From assembly GCA_030077755.1 (NCBI GenBank), contig JAQJZZ010000010.1, positions 4,092,001 through 4,156,000 of the forward strand: a stretch of 64,000 bases of DNA. The letters are read 5' to 3'. Position numbers and translations under genes: made by a program. The DNA comes from Filosporella fistucella. Lineage: Eukaryota; Ascomycota; Leotiomycetes; Helotiales. The notes under the pieces were generated by a model, which saw nothing but the letters and a program-made list of their open reading frames with translations, was not told where the DNA came from and did no database searches. How positions within the stretch are numbered: position 1 is the stretch's first letter; the number at the start of each line of letters is the position of its first letter. Positions 15,002 through 26,865 of the stretch are shown one piece after another.

Positions 15002-17648
15002 CTACTTCTCCCCTGGAGTCTCACCGGCCGGGTATATAGTTTCTTCCACCTCACCAGGACCAGTGATAGGACTGAAGGCGTCTACCTCTTCAACCTCATC
15101 CTCGTCTTCCTCTTCAATGATCTCGCCACTTCGTCGACCGGCCACACTCGCGCTGCGACTGTGACTTCCCGTTCTTGCATGGCCGCTGCCAGACGAGCTC
15201 GGAGACGATGTGTTTAGCATGGGCCCCTTAAAAAGATTCTTCTTCCTCTTAGCAAAGACCAAGCCCCCAGGATTAGGATTTCCCCATGGTGCCTCATTGA
15301 AGCTGGATATTGGAGGTTGGCGGACTACTCTAATATTTGATGGGAAAGCACTCGTGGTGGGAGTCGCCGGAAGCACTTTTACAGAGTGATGTGGACTTCG
15401 AGTGGGAAGAGAGACTTTGCTCATTGAGCCCGAGCCGTTCGAGGAGGTGGAAGAAGCCTTGGAATGAGTGTGGTGATGATGGTGAATACTTCGTACTGAA
15501 GACACCGAAGACGATGTAGATTTCCTTCCTCGAAGCCCAGTACTAGAACGTCGAAACGTGCCTCGTGGAGTCAGAGGGGACGGTGAAATCGAGTGGCGTT
15601 TGCTGATCGGAGTGGTGTTAATTCGAGCCACGGGTGGGTGACTTTGGGGGTGCGGTTGAAGGGTGGGTCTGGCTGAAGGTGGTGTTTTAGAAGTGGCAGG
15701 TCTTGGACTTGGATCTTTGGGACCAGTCCTTGAACTGTTTGACGACTTTTGAAGCAAATCGGGAGTTGACCTTGTCATTCGTTTCCCCGGTGATTTAGCT
15801 CTCTTGGCTGAATCTAGGAGCCAGTGTTTCCAATTTGCCAACTGATTGATGAAAGCATGCTGGTGCTTCCGACGTTGAGGTCGCGGGGAAGTTCCATTTG
15901 CGGTTGGCATCAATAGGTCATGGTTTGAGGTAACAAGTTGGAGTGTGCTCCCACGCGATCTAGCACCTCGAAGGATACCTTCTTTTGGAGGAGGTATTGG
16001 CCGACGATGCCGAGAAGAACTTGCTGAGCGAATCGAGTCCTTCTCAATTGGAGGTGGAGGATTTGCAACATCAGGAGAGTCTAACTGGGAGTGTTCAGGC
16101 AGCCCAGGAAGATCTGTGAGAACGAGATCTGGATAGTGTGCACTCCTCCTCTCCTTTCTGCCTCTACTCCTGGGAGGGTCGCTGAGTCTGATTTCCTGGC
16201 CTTCTTCATCAACTCCGGTCAACGTTGGCGCCAGCCTTTCCAGACGGCTGCTGGCGCCACTCAGCCTGCGGGAAGCTCTGTTCTCGGCATCTCTCTCTTT
16301 TCTCTTTCGTTCTCGTCGAATCTGCTTCCGGTGTTCCTTCTCGATAAGCAGGGTCCACCAACCAGCCAGTGGGTCGCACCGTCTTGCCAAAACATTTTCA
16401 ATAACTTGATCGATATCCACCCCTGCACTACGCATACGTTCCAGAGTTTCCTTCTCTAAGGGTGTTGTAAACGGCGCTGGCTGTTGGAGTTTCAGTATGA
16501 CTTGCTGTTGAGGAGCGTGGTCCGCAAGAAACGGATGCACAAGGATATCTGGTAAAGACGGCCGTATAAGAGGTCGCTTCGAAAGAAGTGTCCCCAATAA
16601 CGAGCGGGCATCTGGGGTAAGATGATCCGGCCATTTGGGTTCCGTGCTCAGAATTTTGGTCCTTGTAGCATTATCGTCGTCTTCATCGAAGGGTAGCTCT
16701 CCGCAAAGTAAAGCATATAGAATAACTCCCAAGCTCCACACATCTACCTTTTCACCGGCATATTTCTCCCCTTTCAACATCTCTGGAGCACTATAGCAAA
16801 TAGTGCCGCAAAACGTTTGCAAGTAGCTCGCTTTTCCCTCGTATTCCCTCGTGAACCCAAAGTCGCATAGTTTGACATTCTCGTGCTTGTCCAGGAGGAT
16901 GTTCTCGAGCTTCAAATCTCTGTGAACGCATGAAGAGTTGTGTACATATGCCACGGCCCCGACAAGCTGTGTAAATACCTTTTGTACCTTTTCCACCGGG
17001 AGGGCTCCATGCTTCAAAAGGTAATTGTAGAGTTCATCACCTGCCAAAAGTAATCAGCTCCAAAGAACTGGCGATTTACGCATGTCATCCTTACCAGGGC
17101 AATATTCCAACACTAGCCACACCAAACTTTCTGTGACTATAACTTCGTAGAGTCGTGCAATGTGAGGATGTATGAATTGTCGATGGTGATGAATCTCGCG
17201 GGCAAGGTTTGAGTCGTCTTTGTTCGCAGATTTAAGAACAACCTGGCAGCCACAGTCAGCATCAAGACATGCATTGCCTCTTCGGGCGTTCGTCTTCTAG
17301 ACAGAGCATACTTTCGATCCATTCGTGAGTTTATGCGTAGCTAGATAGACCTTCCCGAAAGAACCCTTCCCAATCAGGCGGCCCAGGGTATAATTGCCTA
17401 CGGATCGAAGGTCTTTCGACGAGAACTCTCTATACAGAACCTCGAGTCAATTTCCGTCAATAGATCGGATTTCGGGACCACCTACTCCAGTAGCTCATGG
17501 TATGAATTAGCAAGCTGTTCCAGGGGCATGTCAGTCCTCATAATTCACCAACATATCTTCTGAAGCATCGTAGCACAGATAAGAAGGGAATGCCCACCTT
17601 AGCTTTCCGACCTTGCGATTCAGCCTTGAGCCTTTGCGCCGTCTGCAT
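15002..17648 (-). CDS. Serine/threonine protein kinase, YPL150W-like, 5 exons
   Basis: Protein kinase with its catalytic domain at about residues 40-285 and a long disordered tail. Exons are 17648-17598, 17514-17486, 17429-17312, 17242-17095 and 17040-15002 (794 aa). The glycine loop is LIGKGSFGKVY, the lysine lies in VVLKSANK, the catalytic loop is HRDLKLEN, then DFGF, CGTICYSAPE and WSLGVILYALLCGELPF. The N-terminus MQTAQRLKAESQGRKAK joins to LANSYHELLE across the 83-bp first intron. The tail (about 290-794) is rich in Ser/Pro/Arg with a five-His run, and ends in acidic EEEDEDEVEEV. The catalytic core resembles yeast YPL150W from memory. Substrates are unknown. An alternative downstream start (MPLEQL) would need intron 1 to be ignored. 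Confidence 0.9.
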
Positions 17649-18786
17649 ACCAGTCACCTTTAGCACCTCCTACTGCTATGATTACAAGAGGCTCTCCGCC
17701 TGAACATTCAAGAGTCGCGCGTCGCGTGGGAGCTTGATATGCCTGGCGGGCGCGGAACGGGTGATTCTTTGGCTAGGGAGTGGGCAAGTCGGCGATGAGG
17801 AGATAGTGAAATTTGGTGTGGTCATTGGAAATTGTGGGATTGAACTTGGCTTGACAAAGGATTGACAATTATAATCATCGAAATGCCAACCGAAAGGCGA
17901 TTTTCTGTTACAGATCGCTCGGACACAGGGGTCTCCTGGACTCAGGAACCAACTCAACCTAAAGTCCACCTTCGCTTGAGGGACAACCAGAATTGTGGTT
18001 CAGACTTTTTGATGTACAATACAGGGAACTTGGAAGATTCTCCCCCCAACACTTACAACATCGTCAGCCTGTCACTTTTAACATTATCAAATGGTCTTAT
18101 GAACAAGTTATCAGAGCCCCATTATCAATTTAGCTGCCGTTCCTAGCTTACGACCATATCATCGTTTGGATAGAGACAGAGTTGATGCTGTGTTTGCTCC
18201 TGAGTTTGAGCCATGGCAGGCAGCAAGGCTTGCAGGTGGTGCTTGGAAGTAGGAAGTGTGAACAGTTTGAGCATCTCTGGCAGTCTCAGAATGCTCCAGT
18301 ACTCAAGCCATGTGTGGACAGCACTGTTAAAAAAAGTGATTTTGAGCTTTTATGTGAAAACACCCACATGGCATCACGGAGTATTTCTTTCCAGAAAAGG
18401 CTCTCCACGTTTTGTTTTAAGTCTCAGAATGGCGCTGCGTGAGGTATATTAATCTTGCACCTCCTAATGAATTGACAAGCAAATACATTGAATCAGTAAA
18501 CAATAACACCCCGTTGTGGCTCAAAGTAATATATAGAAAAGCGTTATAAGACAGTGCCTTCTCAAAGGCTACAAACGATGGCATACTAGGTTTCAAGAAA
18601 AGTATTTTCCGAAGTGTATTGAGGATTTTTCGATGGCTTTGAGATTTCAAGATCATGATCTCGACGCAAGCCTAGTCTTCAGACAGCATAAGCCCAGAAG
18701 CATTGATAGTCACACGTGAAACTAGGATGACGATGTTCATGTCTCATTGCGATGTATTGCCTAGTAGTACAGGGAATCCTAACAGT
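17649..18786. other. Spacer between kinase promoter and PRE4 3' end
   Basis: Both flanking genes are on the minus strand, so this holds the kinase promoter (towards 17649) and the PRE4 3' UTR (towards 18786). ORFs of 60-95 codons on both strands carry no recognisable features. Confidence 0.55.
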
Positions 18787-19743
18787 TCAATTGATTTGTG
18801 TTCCATAACCACGAATTTGATCCGCGCTAGAATAAATGTCAGTAGAGTATAGTAGGCGGCAACTGAAACTTGGAAAGACTTACAATGCCCAACTCTGGTT
18901 CTCTAACTTCTCATCCTCCTTCAAATCGATACCATCCTTGGTGACAACAGCGATAGAATACTTGTCTAAACTCCTAGCGTCCCGGTAGAATAGCACTTTC
19001 ATACTCTCCTTAACTGCAGCTACAGCATCCTCCCTTGACAACTTGGCTGCCGTCTCCTCATCTGGTGCTACCTTTCTCATGAGCGGTTGAGCCAGATGAG
19101 CCCCAAAACCGGTCGCCAGACTTGGAGAGCTGAAGGTGGTACCCAGAAGATCAGCGCTGGCCAAAAAAGGCTTACCCTCCTCATCTAGCCCTGCAACCAA
19201 AACCTGATTCCATAGTGGATTGAAGTCAGACCGTCGCTTGTAAAACACCTTTGCGAGATAGGTATGGAGGTTTTTTGCATTGAGGGTGTGGCCAGCGGTG
19301 CTGTAAGCCTCATCGACGTCGAGAGAATTGAGAAGTCGGTCAAGGTATTGCATGTCAGATACGTCGCCTCCAAATCCTACAACAGAGCTATCTGCAAACT
19401 TTCTGAGGCGCTTCACATCAGTAAACCGCGCAAGAGATCCATAGGAGGCTAGAAAGAGTCACGGATATTAGCTTGTAGTTTACTGAAGGAGGTAGTAACA
19501 TGTTGTACCAAGATTATCCGCTGCGATAACGACTCCGTCTTTGAATTTGCAGGCTAGAACTGAAGTACCAGTGACGATGGGAGATTGTGTATGTTGATTT
19601 GGACCATTGTTTTGGAGGTATGAATGATCATAGGCACCGTAAATATCGTCCCTGGGCTGCATGTAACTGTCAGCATTGTGGCTCCGCCATGTAGCATTTT
19701 CGAGAGCACTTACACGACCCCATGCTTGTGGAAGGTGGTTCAT
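18787..19743 (-). CDS. PRE4: 20S proteasome subunit beta type-7 (Pre4), 4 exons
   Basis: Non-catalytic beta7 subunit of the 20S core, equivalent to human PSMB4. Exons are 19743-19714, 19656-19509, 19448-18884 and 18826-18787 (260 aa). A propeptide of about 40 residues ([20 protein letters not shown]...) leads to [34 protein letters not shown], where the family is cleaved before the TGTSV block. Further family blocks are [14 protein letters not shown] and [14 protein letters not shown]. The 40-nt last exon replaces an in-frame stop (SWAL) with [16 protein letters not shown], which fits the beta7 C-terminal extension. The promoter is shared head to head with the HCNGP-like gene. A TGGCGAA motif lies 41-47 nt upstream. 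Confidence 0.94.
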
Positions 19744-19783
19744 AGTGAGATTGACTTAGCTTTTGGCTATGGTACTGGTATCG

Positions 19784-19790
19784 TTGGCGA
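19784..19790 (+). promoter_or_regulatory. TGGCGAA motif upstream of PRE4
   Basis: The sequence GTTGGCGAAAG lies 41-47 nt before the PRE4 start, within the 208-bp divergent promoter. The same TGGCGAA core occurs 55-61 nt before PRE7, on the same strand relative to the gene. It resembles a relaxed version of the yeast proteasome element GGTGGCAAA. A role is inferred only. Confidence 0.35.
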
Positions 19791-19951
19791 AAGTGAGGTT
19801 GAGAAGTTGTGGTGTCTGTAGAGTTGGTAGACAATGGGGAGCTCCAAGCTCAAGGTAGCAGCGACGCGAAAGCTCAAACCAACCGCGCCTAGATTGAGCC
19901 GAAGATTCACAACTTTAACGATTGCACCCAATCCTCAATTCCACCTCCACG

Positions 19952-20844
19952 ATGGCGTTGGTAAATTACGGGAGCAGTGATGAGGAAGGGAGTATAATTG
20001 GCAATGCAGTTGATCTGAACGTGAGTTCGCATCTTGTCACCATGCCGAACAAACTGACCTCACAGATGGCAGATTTCCAATCATTCATCGAACACCAATA
20101 CAAATGGCTTCATCCACAGTAATGTTGCCTGCCTCATTTCCAAAGTTTATAGCTAATGATTCATTAGGCAGTGAGCCAAACGGGAATGAGGATGCACCTT
20201 CCGCAAGGCTCCCAGGAGAACGACTGGTAGGACCTGTATTCGGACCTGCCGTTGCGGAGCCCCCAGAAGAATTAAGCATCGTAGGAAATGACCAAGATAT
20301 GACTCCACTATCACCATACTCTTCGAATCGTGCGTTATTACGACAACTTACACTCCCTACTATGCCAAATTACGATATTCCTCCATCTCCTCAAGCATCG
20401 CCTTCGGGAGGCACAAATTCGAGGTTCAAGCATTTCCTGGAACTCAAGCAGCGGGGCGTCCATTTCAATGATAAACTAGCAAAATCTTCAGCTCTGAAAA
20501 ACCCGAGTCTGATGCAGAAGCTCATGGATTTTTCAGACATTGATGAAATCGGTCAATATGCTACGGCCCTGCCAAAGGATCTCTGGAGTCCAGGAAGCTT
20601 TCCGCAGGAGACTTACAAGGAGGGGCTTGCGAGGAATCAGCAGAAGATTCTGAAAAGAAAGGAAGATGAGAAGATTCGGGGTCACAGAGACAGTGTGGAT
20701 TTTGTTGCTGCATCTAGTTCGACCGATTCACTCATTCGAGGTGGAAAAAGTGCTGCGGAGAGAATATTGGCAGGGCTTGATAGAGCTCATTCAAGCTCAC
20801 CGCAAGTTCAAGGCACCAAGAGGAAGTCTCGGTTTGACTCCTGA
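19952..20844 (+). CDS. HCNGP-like (SAP30BP-family) protein; N-terminal exon structure uncertain
   Basis: Related to human SAP30BP/HCNGP, a nuclear factor linked to transcription repression and splicing. The diagnostic part is the C-terminal half: FKHFLELKQRGVHFND, LKNPSLMQKLMDFSDID and GQYATALPKDLWSP. The favoured model has exons 19952-20020, 20066-20118 and 20172-20844 (264 aa), using introns of 45 and 53 bp. The second has the branch-like GCTAATGAT. The first putative intron is a multiple of three without a stop, so its removal cannot be proven from sequence. The start MALVNYGSSDEEG matches the short acidic opening usual in this family. The C-terminus ends GTKRKSRFDS, a likely basic nuclear signal. 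Confidence 0.78.
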
Positions 20845-21697
20845 AGTATGCTTTTGGTAGCAGTTGCAAAGCCAGCAAGTCGCTGAGCAAAACATGTGCC
20901 TCGGGTGTCCAACATTCGTCTAATCGCAGGTGATGGAACACAGGTGCTTCCCGAGTCACAGCGGAGTGACTGAGAATATCAGTATTTCTGGTCGCCTCCA
21001 AACATGTTGACCTCGCGACTTCCCCTTCATCACGGGGCTTTATCACATGGTTGAGCCTTCTTGACAAGCGCTAGAATGATGAGTTTTAGGTGCAAGAAGC
21101 GCAAATATTCCTGACACTCTATGTCCATGATATGCACCTGCGCTCACCTGTCTACACTAGCTGAATATATAATACTTGGGTATGAGCCAGAGCATATTAG
21201 GCGTGATGATTCCCTTGTGACACCAGCATTCCAATCCAATACAGGCGAGACGTACAGGTTCGATTTGCACAATCAATAGACATCATACATTCGCAGGTAA
21301 GAAGAATGGCCTGGTTAATTACTTACCATTAAGTAGAATCTCCCTTCTCTCATTAACTATCAAAATCCACTTACTGATAACTCCATGGATCCTGAACTCT
21401 TCGCTTAACTTATCTCAACTTCTCCAGTCGGAGTAAGCAAATAGCTCCGACCCACCCCAGGCTTCTGGGACGGGGTTGGGCCTTTGTTCGTCAAGAATCT
21501 TGAATCCAACGTTGGAGCAGCTATAACACAACTTAACCGTGTAAGCTCATTGCATATTTTCGAAGATCGAGTTCTTTACACTGCCTTGAACGCCGCCCCT
21601 AGATACATTTCTTGCAATCCCTCTTCACACCTCTCACGATTCGGCAACCAAAAGAACTCTCTCCCCTCAAGTTATTGCTCGGCTTCTGCCTGTGCAG
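20845..21697. other. Spacer and promoter of the checkpoint kinase
   Basis: No supported gene. It contains the HCNGP-like 3' UTR and the promoter and leader of the FHA kinase. A 98-codon + frame ORF at 21484 is leader sequence overlapping exon 1. Confidence 0.55.
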
Positions 21698-23890
21698 ATG
21701 GCTCCACGCGAGAAGAAATCTCAATTGAAACGAAGCAGGGTAAGTGGAACCTTTGGGTGTCTTCCATATCGTCCCAATAGACTGACTTGTATGTCAGGGT
21801 GGTGCATCCGAAGATAAAGAATCATCCAAGAAACCTCGTCGATCTGAACGACTTTCCCAACCCCAGACAACTCCAGTATCTAAAAAACAACATTTGCCTT
21901 CACCCATCACGAATCAAGACTCGACCTCGTCTATTGAAGCGTACAAAGAGGCTACTGCAACTCCTCCCGAAGGCCGACCGAGTCAACTTCACCATCGATC
22001 GTTTGGTCTAAACCCCCCAAATGAGGGGAATGGCTTCTCGTCGCCTCCGCAGGACACCCAGGCATTTTCACAATACGTGTATCCCATTTCCGCTTTGTCG
22101 GAGGATGTGAAGGACGAGGCCGAGGAGGGTGTTTGGGGCTACTTACTCCCACTGGATTCGAAATATGGCAAATCTTTGGTGCTGCGAAAGCGAAATGCAT
22201 GTCCATTACCAGATAATATGAAAAACTTTGGTGAGGATGACGGCGATGGACAAAATGAAAAGGATTTTAAGAAGGAAGAGGATGCTTATGAGCAGACCAA
22301 ATTCAAAGGTGTTGCTTCGGGTGGTTACCTAATTGGTCGACATCCTGAGTGCGGTAAGTTGAAGAGGTCGTCATAGGTCTGCTTGCTAATTGCTTCCCCA
22401 GATCTGATTATCGACGAGCCTATCGTTTCAAACAGACATTGTCTGCTATTTACTGAAAATAAAGGTGGTGATACAATCGCTGTCGTAGAAGACTTGTCAA
22501 GCAATGGGACATTTGTGAATGAAGGCGTGGTCGGGCGAAATAAGAGGAGAGAACTGAAGGATCAAGATGAAATTACTATCTTGGATCAGGCACGATTTGT
22601 TTTCCGATATCCCAGAAATCGAGAAACGAGTGCCTTCTTGCAGCAATACACATTACTCGAAAAACTTGGAAAAGGTCATTTTGCAGAAGTCTTTCTCTGC
22701 ATCGAAAAGTCAACAGGCCAACGATATGCTGTTAAGATTTTTACCAAACAACCTGGTGTTGAGGAGCGCTCAAAGACCGAAGGTTTGCAACAGGAGATTG
22801 CCGTTCTAATGGGCGTCAGCCATCCAAACATGTTGTGTTTGAAAGACACATTTGATGAAGCCAACGCTGTCTATCTAGTTCTTGAACTTGCTGCAGAGGG
22901 AGAGCTGTTTAATTGCATCGTAATGAAGCAGAAGTTGACAGAGGAAGAGACACGAAAAGTCTTCATCCAGCTTTTCCAAGGCGTCAAGTATTTGGTAGGT
23001 TCTTTTCCCAGTCTGGCTACATTTCGGCTTACAGTCGGCAGCACGAGCGAGGAATCGTTCATCGAGATATCAAGCCAGAGAATATTCTCCTCACAGACAA
23101 AGACCTCCATGTCAAACTTGCCGACTTCGGTTTAGCAAAGATCATTGGAGAAGAATCATTCACAACAACTTTATGTGGCACCCCTAGCTATGTGGCCCCC
23201 GAAATTCTCGAGGACTCTAGGCACCGCCGCTATACCCGCGCCGTTGATGTTTGGTCATTAGGGGTCGTGTTGTATATCTGCTTGTGTGGTTTTCCACCCT
23301 TTTCTGACGAGCTGTACTCAAAGGACAATCCCTATACACTCACGCAGCAGATCAAGACTGGCAGATTCGACTACCCTTCGCCATATTGGGATTCAGTTGG
23401 CGATCCTGCCCTCGACCTGATTGATCGTATGTTGACTGTTGATGTCGACAAACGTTACACTATCGACGATTGTCTGGAGCATCCTTGGACAACGCAGAAG
23501 ATTTTGAATCCAAATGACAGCACTGATGGGCTCGTCGGCGGTCTTGCGAATCTCGACTTCAGCAAGCGCAAAATGGCTCGAGAGCGAACACTTTTGAGCA
23601 GTATCAATGACGTGAAGGTCACGAGAGTCATTGAGCTCGAATCAGACAAGGATCCGATCAAGGTATACATCAAAAACCCAAATGCAAAAAAAGCCTCTCA
23701 GAACCAAGTCAACAATTCTTTGAACACCAAAAAGGGCAAGGGCAAGGGTGCTCCGAAGAAAGAAGAAACTCCGTCCCAAAATAGAGATCCTGCTGAATTC
23801 ATGGGGTTGGGTGGCAAAGGAGATCAAGAGCTTTTTGGCAATGAAAGTTCGATCTATTCAAAAGACGAGTTGGATGCAAAGACGAAATAA
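21698..23890 (+). CDS. FHA-domain checkpoint kinase, Rad53/Cds1/CHK2 type, 4 exons
   Basis: DNA-damage or replication checkpoint effector kinase; the Neurospora relative is PRD-4. Exons are 21698-21739, 21798-22353, 22402-22994 and 23042-23890 (679 aa). The N-terminus is basic (MAPREKKSQLKRSR) and has five SQ/TQ sites in the first ~120 residues. The FHA domain is at about 190-265: GGYLIGRHPECD, VSNRHC, EDLSSNGTFVNE. The kinase domain is at about 283-545: LGKGHFAEVF, YAVKIF, HRDIKPENILL, DFGLAK, CGTPSYVAPE. Only one FHA domain is present, as in S. pombe Cds1 and human CHK2, rather than the two of S. cerevisiae Rad53. The C-terminal tail is Lys-rich with a GKGKGAPKK stretch, probably nuclear-targeting. 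Confidence 0.94.
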
Positions 23891-24375
23891 ATTGGAACAT
23901 GTTTTACGTGTGCTATAATGATTGCCTCACATTTGAGGTCTTAATGTTGTCCTCTTTTGCGTCGGGCAGATTTCCCATGACATTGTATATCAGGATATTG
24001 TACATAAACGGGTCGGGTTGGGTCGTGGGCTAGGTTGGGTTTTGAAAAGCGTTTCCGGCACCTTCAAGCCTTTAAAGGTTATCAGCTCCCGCGCCGTAGT
24101 CTATTTTGCAGGATACCTAATTAGAGATGGCGTACAGTTGCTATTCATACTAAGAAGGTAATACAAGTTTGTGAAGTGCTTCAAACTAACCCTTTCTGAA
24201 ACTCTTGTAAACTTCAAATCTATGTGCTTTGTACAATTATGTTCCTCCCTTCCGATAACTCCTCGCTAGTCAAATTGAGATCTAGACGCCGCCCATCCTT
24301 ATGCCACCCCTACACTTTACAGGCGCCTTTATTTTGTACATATATCGTGAATTATGAGTGAGGAGAGTCATCATG
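23891..24375. other. Convergent spacer
   Basis: Lies between the stops of the checkpoint kinase and the Mdm31/32 gene. It holds both 3' UTRs and a G-rich stretch with repeated GGGTTGGG/GGGTCGGG near 24010-24045. No ORF of interest. Confidence 0.55.
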
Positions 24376-26578
24376 TCAAGCCACATTGCCAGCCATGCCC
24401 ATGAATAAAGCCTGGATAGCTAGAGATATAGACCAGAAACCTACTTTCTTCAGTCTCCTCATTCTCGCTTGACTATCGACCACATCTTTCGCAAATGCTT
24501 CGTAGGTTTCTGCCGACAAGTCTTCCATCAGCCCACTGTCGAAAATAGTCCAGCTGCCATCAAACTCGCTTGCACGTTTGACGATTCGGCAATTGATGGG
24601 AATGAACGTCTTCTGGGAATTGATGTAAGCAACGATAGGTCGGATCAGAGCTTGATTGATGTAAGAAAGATCGCGGGTAAAAAGTGGGACGGCTGCCTTC
24701 ACGTCGTTGAGATGGACCCGAAGATCCATGACGAGGTATCGTTTATCATCTTCTCTGCTGATCTTTTCGGCGTAAGCCGCCCTCTGCTCTGGCGTGTTCA
24801 AGTCCGCGGTACGTGGATTTTCTAAGATGTGGATATAGCGATTTGAGGTTACGGTTGCCTCCATGCGGTCATAAAAGTCAGACATAACCTTCGCGATGCT
24901 ATCCTCGGATTCCGCTGGAAGCATGACATCGGCAACTATGTCAACATTACCCTCGTGGATCCATCCGAAAGGTCCTTCCACCCCACGATTCAAATGGTCA
25001 ATTTTCAAGCCATCAATCCGCAATCGGCTGTGCTTCTTCCATGGGTTCGCTTCACCATGTGGCCCTTCTTCTTCGTGATAAGCACCAGCAAATCCGTGTA
25101 CCTGGCGTGGGTGAATCGTAAAAAGAGACCCATCGAAAGCTCCTGACATGTTATTCGCAGACAGAAAGTCGTAGAAGAGCCACTGCTTTCGTAATTGCGG
25201 CAACTCACAAGAGAATATACTGACGGAGAACGGTCGGAATCCATTTGGCTGATGTATTGTGACCAGAAGGTCCTCCATCTTAAAAGAGTCAATCTCGAAA
25301 TCTCCCGGATGGTGCTCGTGACGGTATGTTCTAGGATCGATATACTCTCCTCCCCAATGCACAGAGGTTCTATCGACAACACCTCTGATACCTTTCACCT
25401 CCACGTCTCGCAGAAGTCCTTTGCCGTTCCACCATTTAACAAAAGACAAAGTCACATTTACAGTACCAATCGTCAGATCGAACTGAGTGTAGTTTGTATC
25501 TTCCTCTTCTCGGTGTCCATCAAGTTCTGCTTGACGTTCGGCTGCCGCAGCTGCAGCAGCAGTGATTGACGAGCCCTTGCTTACTTTCGTCTTACCTTGG
25601 CCCGGCCGCCTCGAAACAAAGACATTGTGAAAAGTGATAACGCCATCCTTCCATTTAGGAACAACGGCAGATTCGAAAACAACTTTGACACCAGTTGAAT
25701 GTGTAAGGTAGTCACCAACCCATCTTGCTAGAGTTTCTGGCCTTAAATTCAGTGATTATTCTTGCATAATTGGATGTTACCTTACCTTGTGCCACAACAG
25801 TGTTGATGGAGAAAATGACCAAAGAGAAAAAGGTGGTTGTACCGACCAATATCCATACTATATTTCCAAGTACGAACCAAGAAACGAATGCGCTCCAGTC
25901 ATCAATATTCCAAGGTCTGACACTTCTTATGGAGAACCACTTAAATCTGACCTTCAACCTAGACCAGAAGCCTGTAGCAGCAGCGAGCAGCTCCTCCTTT
26001 GTTGGACGATGGGGCATTTTCGGCATATGAGGCAAATGGAGGTAATGATTCGATGCAGACTCAGGAAGCGGGGTTTCAGGCTTTTTTGGAGTAGTAGGAA
26101 CCTTTGGTGGAACATTGCCATTCTGTAATTGCTTTCGACCAATCTGTACACTTGATGTGGAACTCTTGTTTCTCTTCGTATGTCCCTTTTCCCTCCTCCT
26201 GCTGCTTGAATGAATTTCTCTTCTCCATTCCAGCTGTGCCAAAGGTGATATCTGAGGTCGTAAGAATGCGCTCGTGGTATATGTTGTCTTTTCCGCAGTT
26301 GTTGTACAGGATGTGATAGCAGAGGGTGTTGTGCTGGTTGCTGGACTAACATCGAGAAACAGGATTCCTGTGTAAGCAAAACTCTTGCGAATGGAAGTTC
26401 GTGGCGGTGGGTGAAATTGCGACCTAGATCGACCCCAAGAAAAGGATTGTGAAGGTTTTGGATATGCGGATCTAGTAAAGGAGGAATTTGAAGGCCGGCT
26501 GCATGGCCGGAAGCTTGTGAAAAGGCTGGATGGATCCCGTATATGGGACCATAGCTTTTGTTTTAAATTGGAAGCCAT
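24376..26578 (-). CDS. Mitochondrial inner-membrane protein, Mdm31/Mdm32 family, 2 exons
   Basis: Family required for normal mitochondrial distribution, morphology and lipid homeostasis, anchored in the inner membrane. Exons 26578-25786 and 25736-24376 join across a 49-bp intron to 717 aa. The N-terminus is rich in Arg/Ser/Thr with few acids (MASNLKQKLWSHIRDPSS), fitting a mitochondrial presequence. A hydrophobic segment lies at about residues 230-262 (WFVLGNIVWILVGTTTFFSL) and a second at the C-terminus (WSISLAIQALFMGMAG). The core has the family-like blocks FVKWWNGKGLLRDVEVKG and IDSFKMEDLLVTIHQP. I cannot tell Mdm31 from Mdm32 by eye. It is divergent from PNO1 with 287 bp between starts. 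Confidence 0.88.
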
Positions 26579-26865
26579 TCTCGTAGTATCATCTTGCACA
26601 ATCGCAGACTGTTGAAGTCGCCGATACCATTTTCAGAAGTAAAGCACACGAGGTGAGGAGAAAGAAGGTTGATGACGCTTGGGGCTGGATTTTCTTGGAT
26701 CGACGGGATGCGCTAAAATGCCAACGCACGGACCTAAAATGTGGACAATTTTCTTATCAATATCGCAGATTGGAAATTTTATTCCCCACCAACTCAGCGC
26801 CTTAGAAAACGCTCAAATTTTTTTGATCAAACCGGTGATCGCTTTCTGCAAATAGCGACAATATT

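Noticed and set aside
17533..17560. Alternative kinase start MPLEQL
   Set aside because: The in-phase splice from MQTAQRLKAESQGRKAK to LANSYHELLE gives a better, family-like N-terminus.
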